This document shows, one piece after another, positions 36,226-47,514 of a stretch of DNA of 64,000 nucleotides. Below the pieces are notes generated by a model. It was not told the origin of the DNA and did not search any database. It was given only the letters and a program-made list of their open reading frames with translations. The first letter of the stretch is position 1; each line of letters opens with the position of its first letter. This DNA is from Oryzias latipes (Eukaryota > Chordata > Actinopteri > Beloniformes > Adrianichthyidae), in contig NC_019866.2 of NCBI RefSeq assembly GCF_002234675.1, forward strand, positions 25,324,031 through 25,388,030, in the 5' to 3' direction. Position numbers and translations under genes: made by a program.

Positions 36226-36246
36226 ATGAGCTTCTGCCTGTCCTAA
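36226..36246 (+). other. Upstream ORF before the osbpl start
   Basis: If the exon begins at 36218, a seven-codon ATG...TAA frame (MSFCLS) precedes and does not overlap the main ATG at 36261. It could lower initiation; its effect is unknown. Confidence 0.4.
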
Positions 36247-36260
36247 AGAAGTTCTCCACC

Positions 36261-39200
36261 ATGCAAGACTTTCCACATCACGTTTTACCAATGGACCCCC
36301 AGGTGTGTCCCCCACCTGCTGCCAGCAGCCAATCACTTCACAGCTACATGGACAAGTCTGTGGCCAGCACGTTTAAGCCCAGCCACTCGCGGAACAGCAG
36401 CACTTGTTCATCCAAACAGTCAAAAGTGGTGAGAAACATTTAAAACTGATGCTTCACTTTTATTACTGCTGCAATGTTTGAAACCCAAGAAAAGTGTTTC
36501 TGAACCGAAGCGGTTGGTGGTGGAAATTAAAAGGAAGACCCAAATGAAGGCCACGAATGTGCAAAACTGTACCACTACTCATAATAAAGTTTATATTTTT
36601 ACATTTTCCTTTTTTGCAAAGATCCTAACTGACTCTAAACTCTTCCAAAAGTCTCGTGACTGGGAAGTGATGGACAGCTTGCAGCATTCAGACGTTCTCA
36701 AGCCCGGATCCTCTCAGGACCTCAGCATCCCCGGGATCTGCGAGGGTTACCTGATGAAGAGGAGGAAGTATCCTCTGAAAGGCTGGCATAGGGTGAGTGC
36801 AGAGAGTTCCCACGCTGTGTAAATGATACAGATGCATGAGAATGTGCTTTTCTGTTTTAATGAATGAGGGACGGTTGCGGTTTTTATGCGGATGGTATGG
36901 ACGTGACCAGGACGTCCTGCGTTCTCTCTGGCCAGCATGCCGCGTGGGCCCCGTGTTCTGGGCAGGGGCCCCTGTGGGCACCGACATGATAGCTGTGTGG
37001 AGCCATTCTGGTAGTTTTCGCTGAAAAAGGCCTCTGTGAAAATGAACACAGGCAGGATTTGTGTGGAGATAGCAATAACTGGTTCCACAACAACCAGTTT
37101 GGCAGACGCTGTGCAGAGAAGCAGCAGTTAAGCAGCGAGGAGGGAGGGAGAAACGGCGCACGGATCTGGATCAGAAGTCGGTCATGTGGAGAGCAGAGCT
37201 TCAGTCGGACTGCGTGTCCTCTAGTGTTTGATCATGTGACCGTCAGGCAGAGCTTCCGTGGATCTCCGTCCATCAGGACGTCGGTCTGTCCCGACTTCAT
37301 ATTTCTAAATGTCCACGACTCAACCGAGTGGAAGATCTGAAGCTTGCAATATAAAATCTAGTTCTAGTTTGTATCTTAGAACCTTGTCAAAATGATATCC
37401 AGTGATAGACTTGGACCAGTTCATATCTGCACCCTCTAGAACAGGGGTCCAGGCCTGGGGGGCCGGCCTCCTGCTGGTTTTCCAGAAATTCTGCCTCATC
37501 TGCTGCTGATTACCTGGATCAGGTGTGTTTGACCAATAATGAGCTTCAATGGCAGGTTGGTTGGAAAACAGGAAGGACACCGGCCCCCCAGGCCTGGATT
37601 TGGGCACTCCTGCTCTAAAAGCAGAGAGCCTGTTGGTAAAGGCCAACCCAAAGGGTCTTGTAGGATGTGATGATCCAAACCTGAGTCTCAGCGTTCACTT
37701 CTCTTCAGAGATACTTCCTACTGGAGAGGGGAATTCTCAAGTATTCCAAGACACAGCAGGATGTGAGTATTTTAGAGAAAAACTGTACCCACACTCCTTT
37801 TGGTGGTATGAAGGTCAAAGGTCATGTTCACCTGCATTGTTTCAGGTTCAAAAAGGAAAGCTCCACGGCTCTCTTGATATTAGCCTGGCTGTCATGTCCG
37901 TCAACAAGAAGACCAAACGCATCGACTTGGATGCTGGAAACAACCTCTACCACCTGAAGGTAACTGACGTCCGGAGGGGGGGGCTGTGGAAAACACAGAG
38001 ACAAGTCCAGGGGATTTTAAAACTCAGACTTCAACCTTTGTTTTGCTTGGTTTGCAGAACTTTATGAACGTTTTCGGAATTAAATTGCAGCAGAAATCCC
38101 AAGTAAACAATGAATGTAAGGGATTGAATCAATAATTAAACAGTATAAATGTAAAAAAGGATTTCTAATGGCAAAATAGTTCTGTTCTTGTTGGACTTGG
38201 TTCAGAGGAAACCGTTTTCTGAACGATGAGCACAAATATGTGAAATATGAACTGGTTATTTTTAGTCAATCTCAGTTTCTACTGGATATCTGGAGCAAAT
38301 GCCACAAGTTCTGCCAACATCCTGCTTTGGGGCCACAGCCTAAAACTTAAAGTAAATGTGAGAAGCCTCTTTAAAATCAGGACGTCCACCTGTGACCCTG
38401 TGGCTGTGGATCCAAGTCGTTAATTTAAGGCCATCACCACCAAAAGGCCATTTTTGAACCACAGCAGGAGTCCTTGGATTTTGAATTCCATCTCTTTTCT
38501 CTTGTCCTCCTTTTGGACGTCTGGGTTTTGTGGCTGCATCGTTTTGAATGTTTTCTTCTCTTCTCAGGCAAAGACCATAGAGATGTATTACATCTGGGTG
38601 ACCAAGCTGTGTGCCCACCGTGTCTTCAAGAAAAATGAAGCGATGAGTGTCCATCACGGCGTCCTTCACGCTCTGTCCATGGGCCAGAACTCCCTGCCAG
38701 CCATTGCCACTCTTGCCCACCAGAACAGGGCAAATGTTAGTATATTTACACCCAAAAGCAGTTTTTATGGTTCAACAGCAGGCAGATGTTTGCTCCAACA
38801 CACAAGTTTGAATTGGTAAAAACTTGACCGGGCTGCACAATGGCTCAGTGGTTAGAGCTCTTGACTCACAGCCCCCCCTTGTTCAAGTCCCGGCTGGGGG
38901 ACCTGAACCAGAACGCCAATGGGGGGCCTTTCTGTGTGGAGTTTGCCTGTTCTCTGTGCATGCGTGGGTGTCCATAAACATGCTTCATAGGTTCATTGGT
39001 TACTCTGAATTGTCCATAGGTGTGCACGTGAGTGTGCATGGGTGTGTGATTGTGGCCCTGTGACAGACTGGCGACCTGTCCAGGATGACCCTGCCTTCAA
39101 CCACAAGTTGCTGGGATAGGCTCCAGCAGCCCCGTGACCCCGGAAGGGAGAAAACAGCAGAAGATGAATGAATGAATGAATGAATGAATGAATGAATGAA

Positions 39201-42200
39201 TGAATTGACCACTTAAAGGGTCCAGCACTAAACGGTGACATGTTAATCTCTAATCACGACTGAGATTGGATTTCTAAAGGCCAAGACATCCAAACATAAA
39301 GGGTGGACACCCCCACCCCCCGACCCCCAGGAGGGCAGAACTCTCCACTCTTTACAAGAAAGGTGATTCTAAAGCCGGAAAGTGAATAAAAAGCAGCTTG
39401 ATGGTAACGTTCAAACTGACTGTTGGAGAAAAGGACCATTCCTGTTGGGCTGCACTCTTGACATCGTCATGCATCATGTTTACTTGAAGGGACGCAGTCT
39501 CCGCCCTCTTTCAGTCACGTGCTCAGACTGCAGGTTTTCAGTGGAGGCAGCCGTCTGCTCCAGTCCGTTTAGACGACGACACTCTAATGCAGAAGACATC
39601 TGACCAGGCTGCAGACGTGGTCATGGGTCCGAAATCTAAGTTGGCTTCACTGCAACATAGCTAAGGTGCTAACCGCTCGAGTGCGGTGTAAGATGGCGTT
39701 TGTACAGGAGGGGTCGTGTACAACCAAGCATTCAGCACTGAAAACAGAACAGGATGTTCTACAAAGTGTCCCAATTCAGCCTGCCCCAGAAAAGCCTTCA
39801 GCGATGAAAAGGGGGCATTTGGAAATGTCCTGAAAGCTGGACTCTCCAGTTCTTTCCAAACAATTGTTTTAGACCATTTCTAAAAATGAAAACATTCAGG
39901 AAATCGCATCTTATGGAAAAATGCATATTTTTGTGACCTAATAAGAAACGGTGGCGTGCGCTGAAGTGTGCCTTGATGTTTGGTACAGCCACCCTACTAT
40001 GCCGGCTTCGGGTCGATGTACCAAGGGGAGCCGCCCAGAGCCGCGCCTGTGGTTTCAGACCCAGCGGTGAACAACAAAGTCTCCGCCTGGCTCCAGCAGA
40101 CCCACGATGTTGACGCGACGTCCAACGGTGAGAACCCTGTTCACTGAAGACTTCCAGGTGTGGAAGCGTTTCTGTCTGACCTGCGACTCTTCCTGCCGCA
40201 GAGCTGGGCCGGTGCCAGACTGAGCTCGTAGAACTGGCTCAGCTCATCCAGAGGCTGCAGTGGCTGGAAGGAGGCTTTCCCATCACCAACACGGACCTGG
40301 AGATGCGCATCAGCATGCAGGTGAATGCAGGAGGCGATGGAACCACGTCAACAGGAACTCTCTAGCTGATCTGCTGGTTTTCATTCACAGAATCTCTCGC
40401 TTGAGAAACCCAAGAAGAAGAGGGGTTCTGGACACTCCAGGACTTTGTCCCGCGTCGAAGCCATGGGGGGAGTGGTAAGATTTTTCAGTATTTCTGTGCT
40501 GAACAACTTGGGGTGCAGAGGCTCCGCCTTTCGCTCCTTGTGGGTGCCGCCTATTTCATGACATCATCCTAGATCCGGCCTCAGCAGCGTGTCTGAGTTT
40601 CTGTTTTTGTCTTTTCGACTGGCGCCTGTCAGTCACTGGGACACTGGCTCAGCTCATCCCTCATTTACATCATCAGTAACATCAGTAACGTCCCTTCTTC
40701 TCGTAGTTCACATCAAGTCACCTCAGCACCAGCTGCAGCAATCTTACCACATCCGTGAAGTCCATCCCAGACTACGTCTACTCCCAGCTGTCCAACCCAC
40801 AGGTCACGTCACCAGAGGCTAAAAAGCTCCACCAGGACATCTGCGCCTCGTCCCAGAGAGGTGCCCATCTGAAAACATGAAACGGGCCGTGTCTTCACAC
40901 TGGAACCGTGAGTCCAAGTCCTCATCGGATGAATGTTGTGTTGCAGTCCATGCCTCTCTGAAGGCCATCCATGAAGTCTTGACCATGGAGAGGGAGAGAC
41001 TGAGGCAGGCTTGGACTGGGCCGGACCTCCGGCAGAACACCTCGCAGCAGCTTGCAACGCTGTGCAGCACGATGTCTGAGGTACTGCACTCGCGGTGGCC
41101 CACATCTGGTTCCAGGGGGGAGGAGGGGTAACTTTGGGAGCTTGGCGTTCTGCAAGCACGAGCCAAATCCTGACAAACCATGAAGGCCCAGCCCCACCCT
41201 CTGGGTTCTGGGTGAATGTGAGGAGCAGGTTTGGGCTGTTGGGGCAGAACAGGCCCTTCAGGTGTGTCTCAGCAGCACGTTTGCCTCTCCTTCATCAATA
41301 GAGACGGCCGTGGTGCAGTCATGTTGGTTCTTGCTCAGAAACTCCTCAGGTTAGCGGTTGCTGTTGTTTTCTGTTTTCTCTGCCTGTTGATGCATGTTCC
41401 TGTGGCTTTTATTTGCTTTTGGCTGTGGGGTCATGATCATAATTTTGCTTAGAAAAATGTCAGACTTGCAGTACTTTAGGGTCAAAGATCCTACTGGTTT
41501 AACCCATGGATGCCTATTGATGCAGATATGCACCAAACCTTCTCTTTTGAAACCAAAAACACAAGTGGTGTTCTCACAGCTGGAAATGAATTCAGGCATC
41601 GAGGGGGTCAAACATCTGCATTGACATCTTTAATCTGTTTACCTCTGTCAGCACAAACCTCTTTTTAACACATTGCTCAGTGACTGTTTGTGGGAATGGC
41701 CGGCTCTGTGACGCCGCGCTGGAGCCAATGGCTCGCCATGCTTGGGCGTGGAGGCCTTGCACTGTGCATGTGTGGCGGAAGCAGTGTGGCGATCAGTCAC
41801 TCATGGCTTGTTTTTCTGCATTTGTCCTGCATGGCTTGCGTAGCTTGAAGTTCAGTCCCGTCTGACCAAAGTCCACTCATTCTCCCTGTCCTCTGACTCT
41901 TCTGAAGAATCCTTCTGCACTGTCCGTCTGGACCAGGTGTGTACGGCCTTTTGTCTCTTCCACTCTTGCTGTTAGTTGCATTTTATTTATTAACCTTAAA
42001 CTTGTCTAAATGTTTTTGCTACAATTCTTGGGAAGTCTTTTTCTCAGATGCTGCTGCAATTTTGATTCTGCTAATGGTTACTAATGCTGATTGGACCGTC
42101 TTGTCATAGGAATGAACACTTTAACCAATAGGAGAATAGAAGTACTTTGTCAGTCCACCTTTGCTGTCAGACAGAGCGGTGCAGAAGTGTTCTTTACAGG

Positions 42201-45200
42201 AATGTCAATGTTTTCTGCCTCCATTTCCTCCTACAGGCACCCATGGCCCGTCCGCCCTCTGTGGCAGAGTCCTTGGCCGAATACTTTGATGCCAGCGAGG
42301 TGATTGTGTGCGAGACTTCCTCCGAGGCCGAGGCGTCAGACGAGTCGGGCCTTAGCGACATCACCACCACCAGCACCTCGGAGCCTGAGGAGGGCCACTG
42401 TAAGAGTTTCTTTCTGGAAGAACCAGCCAAACGAACCTGACGGCATTCTCCAAATGCTGCCATTCATGCTGCAGTCCAAAGATGGAAATAACCCCCCGTT
42501 TGTGCTTTCTAGCTGCTGCCACCATCAGCTACAGAGCCAGCGTGAAGAGTGCAACACACAAACCCATCCTGGCCCAAACCAGCAGTGGTAACGCCACCGT
42601 TCTTATGCTTTGTTGTACAGCAAAATGATCAATCAGCAGCTTAATGAAGTCCTGTTTGAGCTTTTTTCCTTGACTGCTTCAGCTCGCCGCCCCCCCCCAC
42701 GTTCACAGCAGTCCTCTCATGAATGCAGAGTTGCTGTTTTTTTATCATTTTTTCTTCAGATTCATCTTCTTGTCATACTGACATTAGTTTCGTGTCTAAA
42801 GCTAGCGTGAGATGTTGGTGGAGCTTTTGGACCTGAAAAGCTTTCTACTTGCAGTCCCATCATTGACCACCTAAACAAAACCCACCTCAACTTTCATGTT
42901 TTCATGGACAGACTTTTTAAAGTTGTTTGACGTTGATTCCACATTAGATTCCACCGTGGATCATTTCTGTTTTTGTCCTTGTCTGGTGTCAACAGTGTTT
43001 CCTGTGCATGTTGTTGCTCTCCTCCAGGGCGTAGGACCACCATCCCTGCCCCCTCAGCAGACAACAGCCACATCGGGATCATGACCATTCTCTACAACAA
43101 CATTGGGAAGGACCTGTCTAGAGTGTCCATGCCCGTTCTCCTCAACGAGCCGCTGTGTTTGCTGCAGAGGCTTAGTGAAGAACTGGAGTACTCTGAGCTG
43201 CTGGACATGGCCAACCACATTGACGATCCTTATGAGAGAATGGTAACTTGGTCCACCTTCTACAAATCTGAAGCTGGGATGAACTGAGAGACAAAGCTGA
43301 TGAATAACTGGGGCTGCTGCATGTTCCTAGGTTTATGTTGCAGTGTTCTCCATCTCTGGTTACGCCTGGGCATCCTGGAGGAATCGCTACAAACCCTTCA
43401 ACCCTGTCCTTGGAGAGACCTATGAGAATGTGAGAGAGGACAGAGGGTTCCACTTCATCAGCGAGCAGGTAACGTCCGCGGTCTACCCAGACAAATCCAC
43501 GTGTTCAGGAAGTCTGCAATGCGGTCTCTGTCCTGTTTCCAGGTCTCCCATCACCCCCCCATCTCAGCGTGTCATGCAGAGTCTGAGAATTTTACTTTCT
43601 GGCAAGGTGGGAGCAGCACCTGCAGCGAGTGCAGAATCCACTTCACAAACGGAGACTAAACCTCTTTACTTCTGCTCTGTCTGCAGATCAAAGATGGAAG
43701 AACAAGTTTTGGGGGAAGTCTGTAGAGATCATCTCCTCCAGTCCAGTCAATGTTGTCCTCCCCAGGTGATCTGAAAGATTCCAGTTTTAGGCGTTTTCTT
43801 TCTTGCTAGAAGAGAAAAAAAAGATAAAAGAAAAAGTATCATTGTGTGAAATGTGACATAAGTAGAGTTCTTCTGTCACTGGAGGTGTAGCATTTGATGT
43901 TTCCATTTACAGATTTCCATAATGTTACTAGTGCAGCGTGTTTAATGTTAAGGGTTCATTTGTGCTTCTTCAAAACCTCAGGACACATTTGGTTGAAGTG
44001 AAGCAGAGTTCGTTTCCCCCGATAATCCGAAACAAACTTTCAGTCTGAACACACCCCAGTGGATTCTGGTCTGGGACCAGGAACCGGTCTTAAGCCCATC
44101 TTTGGAGGTGGTCTCGGTTTGACTGAGACTCGGTTGACTCTGAGATTTTCTCAGTGCTCTGAGCAGAACTGGACCAAAACGGCCCCTGTAGCCGAGCATT
44201 ATGGGATGTGAACAGAGTAACGGAGCAACAATGAGTCACAGCAACTCATTGAAATGTGGTTGGATGACCACAGCTGACTGTTTTTCTGACCATCTATACA
44301 TCATAAACGCTCATCAGCGTACCGTCTCCTCGGTAACCGTCCTGCAGCTCGCCTCCACCGGACCAAAATAGTGTTGTACTGACGTTGATAGACGATCAGA
44401 ATTGGTCGATAAAATATAAAGTTTAAATCTGTGAACTATCCCGACACGGACGGCAGAGACCAGGTCTTCAATATTCTTTCTCTCGTTACTTTGCCCCGCC
44501 CTTGTAATTCCTGACCAATGACTGTAGAGATCTTTAGTCATGTGGTTTTGATTACAAGCTTTGGTTCGTAACACAAACGATGCAGACCAAAGGCTCCGGA
44601 CTCGATCTGGACAGAATTAAGCGGACTTGGTCTGGACCAACAGATGTAGCTGGTCTGAATACCCCCTGGGTGGCAGAAGAGGGCAGAGTTGAGCTGCAGG
44701 GTAAAAACTGAGGAAGAGGAGCTTTGCTGAAATGGTTTTTCAACGTTTGACGCTCCCACAATTTTTAACGCTTCTGTATGAATCCTATTCAGCGTGTTTG
44801 TGTGTGCGCCTTTCATGGTGCGGCTAAGAGTTTAAACCACACAGCACCGTCCTGGGACACCTGCAGCGCTTTGGCCAGCATGCACACGGCTTTGTGGATA
44901 ATAATATTAATAATGCATGCGTGTTTCTTTAGATATGGGGATCACTATGAATGGAACAAGGTTGTCACCTGCATTCATAACGTGCTGAGTCAGCAGCGCT
45001 GGTTGGAGCATTACGGCGAGGTGATCATCAAAAACACAAAGAGTGACGTGTGCACCTGCAAGATTACATTCGTCAAGGTTAGAAACCATCATCATCACAC
45101 ATTCAGGAGTGTCTCTGTTGACCAACACGAGGATCACATTTCAAGTTTTCCAATGCCGTTTGTCTCCGGCTCTTTAGTCTCGTTACTGGGGCTCAGACGG

Positions 45201-46140
45201 CGGTAAAAACGAGGTGCAGGGCGTGGTTCTGGACAAGGCTGGGGAGGTGGTCCATCGCTTTGGAGGCCTCTGGCATGAAGGCATTTTTTGTGACACTTTG
45301 TCTACACCCAAGTGCCTCTGGAAACCTAGTGAGTACCCCTTAAACGGTCATGGAAATGCTGCTGAAAATGCATGACCCCACTTTGGCCTGCAGCCAGTAA
45401 ACGGTGACACTTTGAGCAGTCTTCGTGGTTTCTGTTCAGACGTGCAGCCGGACGACCACTTCCAGTTCTACGGCTTCTCGCGGTACGCCCGGGAGCTGAA
45501 TGAGCTCACTCCAGACCTGAAGGAGGTTCTGCCCCCGACTGACACGCGGTTCCGGCCAGACCAGAGGTGACGATCGCAGCTCACGCTTTACTCTGAATCC
45601 AAGTGCCTCAGATTACTGATTTGTGCACGTTTCTGACACTGACCAGGCTCCTGGAAGAGGGGAAAGTGGCGGAAGCTGACAAAAAGAAGGATGAGGTGGA
45701 GGAAAAGCAACGAACCAGGAGGAAGGAGATGGCCAAGAGGGGGGAGGAGCATATCCCGCGGTTCTTCAAGTAAGAATATTGAACACGTATTAAGAGTCAA
45801 CAGTTCAGGCTGTGACAGGGTTAGTCCAACTGTCTGTTCCTGGAAATGCCTCCACCCTAGAAACACCTAGAACTAGAGTCTGAACGAGGCTGCTGGAGAG
45901 GAAGTGAACCGCATGATCTGCCCCTTTGTTCCCAGTGAAGGTTGACTCCAACTGCTCTGTTCTCAGGCCAGAGTTTGAACAGAACGGTACTTGGTGAGGT
46001 GTGAGCAGTAAGACTTTTGTGTGTCTCTCAGGAAAGCCATCGACGCCGCCGGCACAGAGACGTGGCTGTTTAACGGCACCTACTGGAAGCTCCGTAAAGA
46101 GCCAGGCTTCTCCAAGACTGAAAACCTGGACCTGTGGTAG
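36261..46140 (+). CDS. osbpl7: Oxysterol-binding protein-related protein, OSBPL3/6/7 group (probably osbpl7), complete 22-exon CDS
   Basis: Cytosolic lipid-transfer protein working at ER contact sites. Exons: 36261-36428, 36652-36792, 37709-37762, 37846-37959, 38568-38735, 39989-40127, 40202-40320, 40391-40474, 40707-40860, 40947-41080, 41856-41936, 42237-42399, 42513-42587, 43028-43242, 43331-43468, 43543-43606, 43687-43765, 44933-45077, 45178-45328, 45440-45566, 45647-45769, 46032-46140. All are GT-AG with matching phases and sum to 2745 nt (914 residues). Exons 2-5 encode the PH domain ([33 protein letters not shown]). Exon 12 carries EYFDASE, matching the FFAT-type motif (EFFDAxE) that binds VAP proteins on the ER. 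Exons 14-22 form the lipid-binding domain; the signature EQVSHHPP spans exons 15/16. The protein ends ENLDLW. Domain order and length fit OSBPL3, 6 and 7. I favour osbpl7 because PYY and NBR1 share 17q21 with human OSBPL7, but a diverged osbpl3-type copy is possible. Confidence 0.9.
37442..37612. mobile_element. hAT-like MITE (family M4) with 8-bp target duplication
   Basis: 171 bp with inverted ends: left CAGGGGTCCAGGCCTGGGGG; the right end, reverse-complemented, starts CAGGAGTGCCCAAATCCAGG. It is flanked by CTCTAGAA (37434-37441) and CTCTAAAA (37613-37620), an 8-bp duplication with one mismatch, as hAT elements make. It lies about 100 bp upstream of osbpl exon 3. Confidence 0.85.
38830..39204 (+). 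mobile_element. tRNA-headed SINE, family A, full copy with target-site duplication
   Basis: The A-box-like TGGCTCAGTGG (38841) and B-box GTTCAAGTCC (38881) lie in a tRNA-like head. The body has TGGCGACCTGTCCAGGATGA and GGGATAGGCTCCAGCAGCCC, and the tail is (AATG)n. The short direct repeat TTGACC flanks it (38824-38829 and 39205-39210), consistent with retroposition. It lies in the intron between osbpl exons 5 and 6. Confidence 0.8.
40525..40600 (+). repeat. Interspersed repeat segment shared with 58512-58592
   Basis: CTCCTTGTGGGTGCCGCC, TTTCATGACATCATCCTAGA and GTCTGAGTTTCT occur in the same order here (osbpl intron 8) and in an nbr1 intron, with few differences. It is part of an unidentified dispersed element. 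Confidence 0.75.
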
Positions 46141-47514
46141 AACCGCACGGCTGCATTCATGTCTGGTTGCATCGAATGCCGTTGAGACATGAGAGCAAGC
46201 CTGGTAGACGGGTAACTGACGTCACTGTTTTCAGATGCATGAATGATCCTCTTTGTGTGCTGGAGGACTTGTACCAGGTATAGAGGTGAGATGCTACAAA
46301 GATGAGCAAATGTTCACCAACATCCTCCTCCCCTTCTGGCTGTTGCTGCCTGTGATGTCAAACCATATTTTAACGCTTCCTCTGTCCAGCTCTTTATTTG
46401 CCATCTCAGAAACCTGCATGTAAATCCGGTTCTGCCGGCTGGAGCCTCTGTCTGTCTGTATGTGTCTGTTTCTGTGGGATGAATGACAGAATTCATGTTT
46501 AGCTGATTTTGGTTTTTAACGTGGATGCATTTATCACGAATGCCTGTCTGGGTGCAGCTGTGATGGATTTCAGAATAGTCTATTCTAAAAAAAGACGGGT
46601 TGGGTGACGGTGGAGACCAGGCGAACTGGTTCTGCATATTTTCCCTCCGTGCGCATCACTGTAGGAACTTGGTAAAGTTAGTGTGCTTTAAATTAGTTCT
46701 CAAAGTGATGATCAGAATGTTGGAACCAGCTTTTTGAGACCAGCAGCCTCTGACCTGAAAAACCTGAAAGACCGGGAGTGCACCACTTTTTTTTTCCCTC
46801 CATGACGGCGGTTTTTATTGTCACCAATAGATTTATACAGAAGAAAAGACTTTAGTGTTATTTTTTTCTCCCAAATAAAATGTTTCGTAAGCACTATTTT
46901 TTTGTCTAACTAAATGAATGCTGCTTTTTAAAAAAAACTGCATTAGTCAAGTTCCAGTCTGCTCTTAATGCCATCAAAGCCATAAACCTGATCTGCTCAG
47001 TGGATGCTGTTGTCAAAGGTATAACCTATTTAAGTAAATAAAATATTGCCCAAAAATCCACATGTGCCTTGTTTTGCATTTCTTCATTGATTAATTTCAA
47101 AAAAGCTTCTGTATTTTATTCCAACTATGTTTTCTAACTGGTAAACCTGTCGTGGTGTTCCGGTTCACTCCTACAGAGTAAACGTCTCCAACTCTCCTCT
47201 CTGGACGGCATGTTCTTCCAAACATGTTGAGGATTTAGATCACGGCGAATGCAACAACCGAGACTTTAGGCACCGCAGCAAAAGACACGAGAACGGAGAC
47301 ATTAAGGGATGAAGGGCAGAAAGGGAGAAACGTCCATGTTGCTCCACACTAACAGGAAAAACCTGACCGTCTGTGCACTACCGCCACTCACCAGCAGGTG
47401 GGGCTAGTGAGCCGCTGCCCGTCCGGTCTCCTCCATCAAAGCTCCGCCAGAACAAGACGCCGTTGAAAGGAGGACCAGCGACCCCGATGTCTGCTCGGCC
47501 CGTCACCTGCGAAG
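46141..47514. other. osbpl 3' UTR and osbpl-nbr1 spacer with nbr1 promoter
   Basis: Follows the osbpl TAG (46138-46140). It contains poly(A) signals at 46874-46879 and 47037-47042. The last 150 bp before the nbr1 ATG become GC-richer and presumably hold its promoter and 5' UTR, but I see no TATA box. The genes are head-to-tail with about 1.4 kb between them. Confidence 0.55.
46874..46879 (+). other. osbpl7: Probable osbpl poly(A) signal
   Basis: AATAAA about 735 bp past the stop codon. A second AATAAA at 47037-47042 could serve instead. Confidence 0.5.

Noticed and set aside
38841..38900. Possible true tRNA gene (also at 35863 and, minus strand, 50930)
   Set aside because: A and B boxes are present, but no full cloverleaf is visible and each is followed by a SINE body or a repeat seen elsewhere.
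43978..44816. Minus-strand frames in the large osbpl intron 17, possible inverted-repeat element
   Set aside because: I could not define termini or find a second copy in the window, so no element is called.
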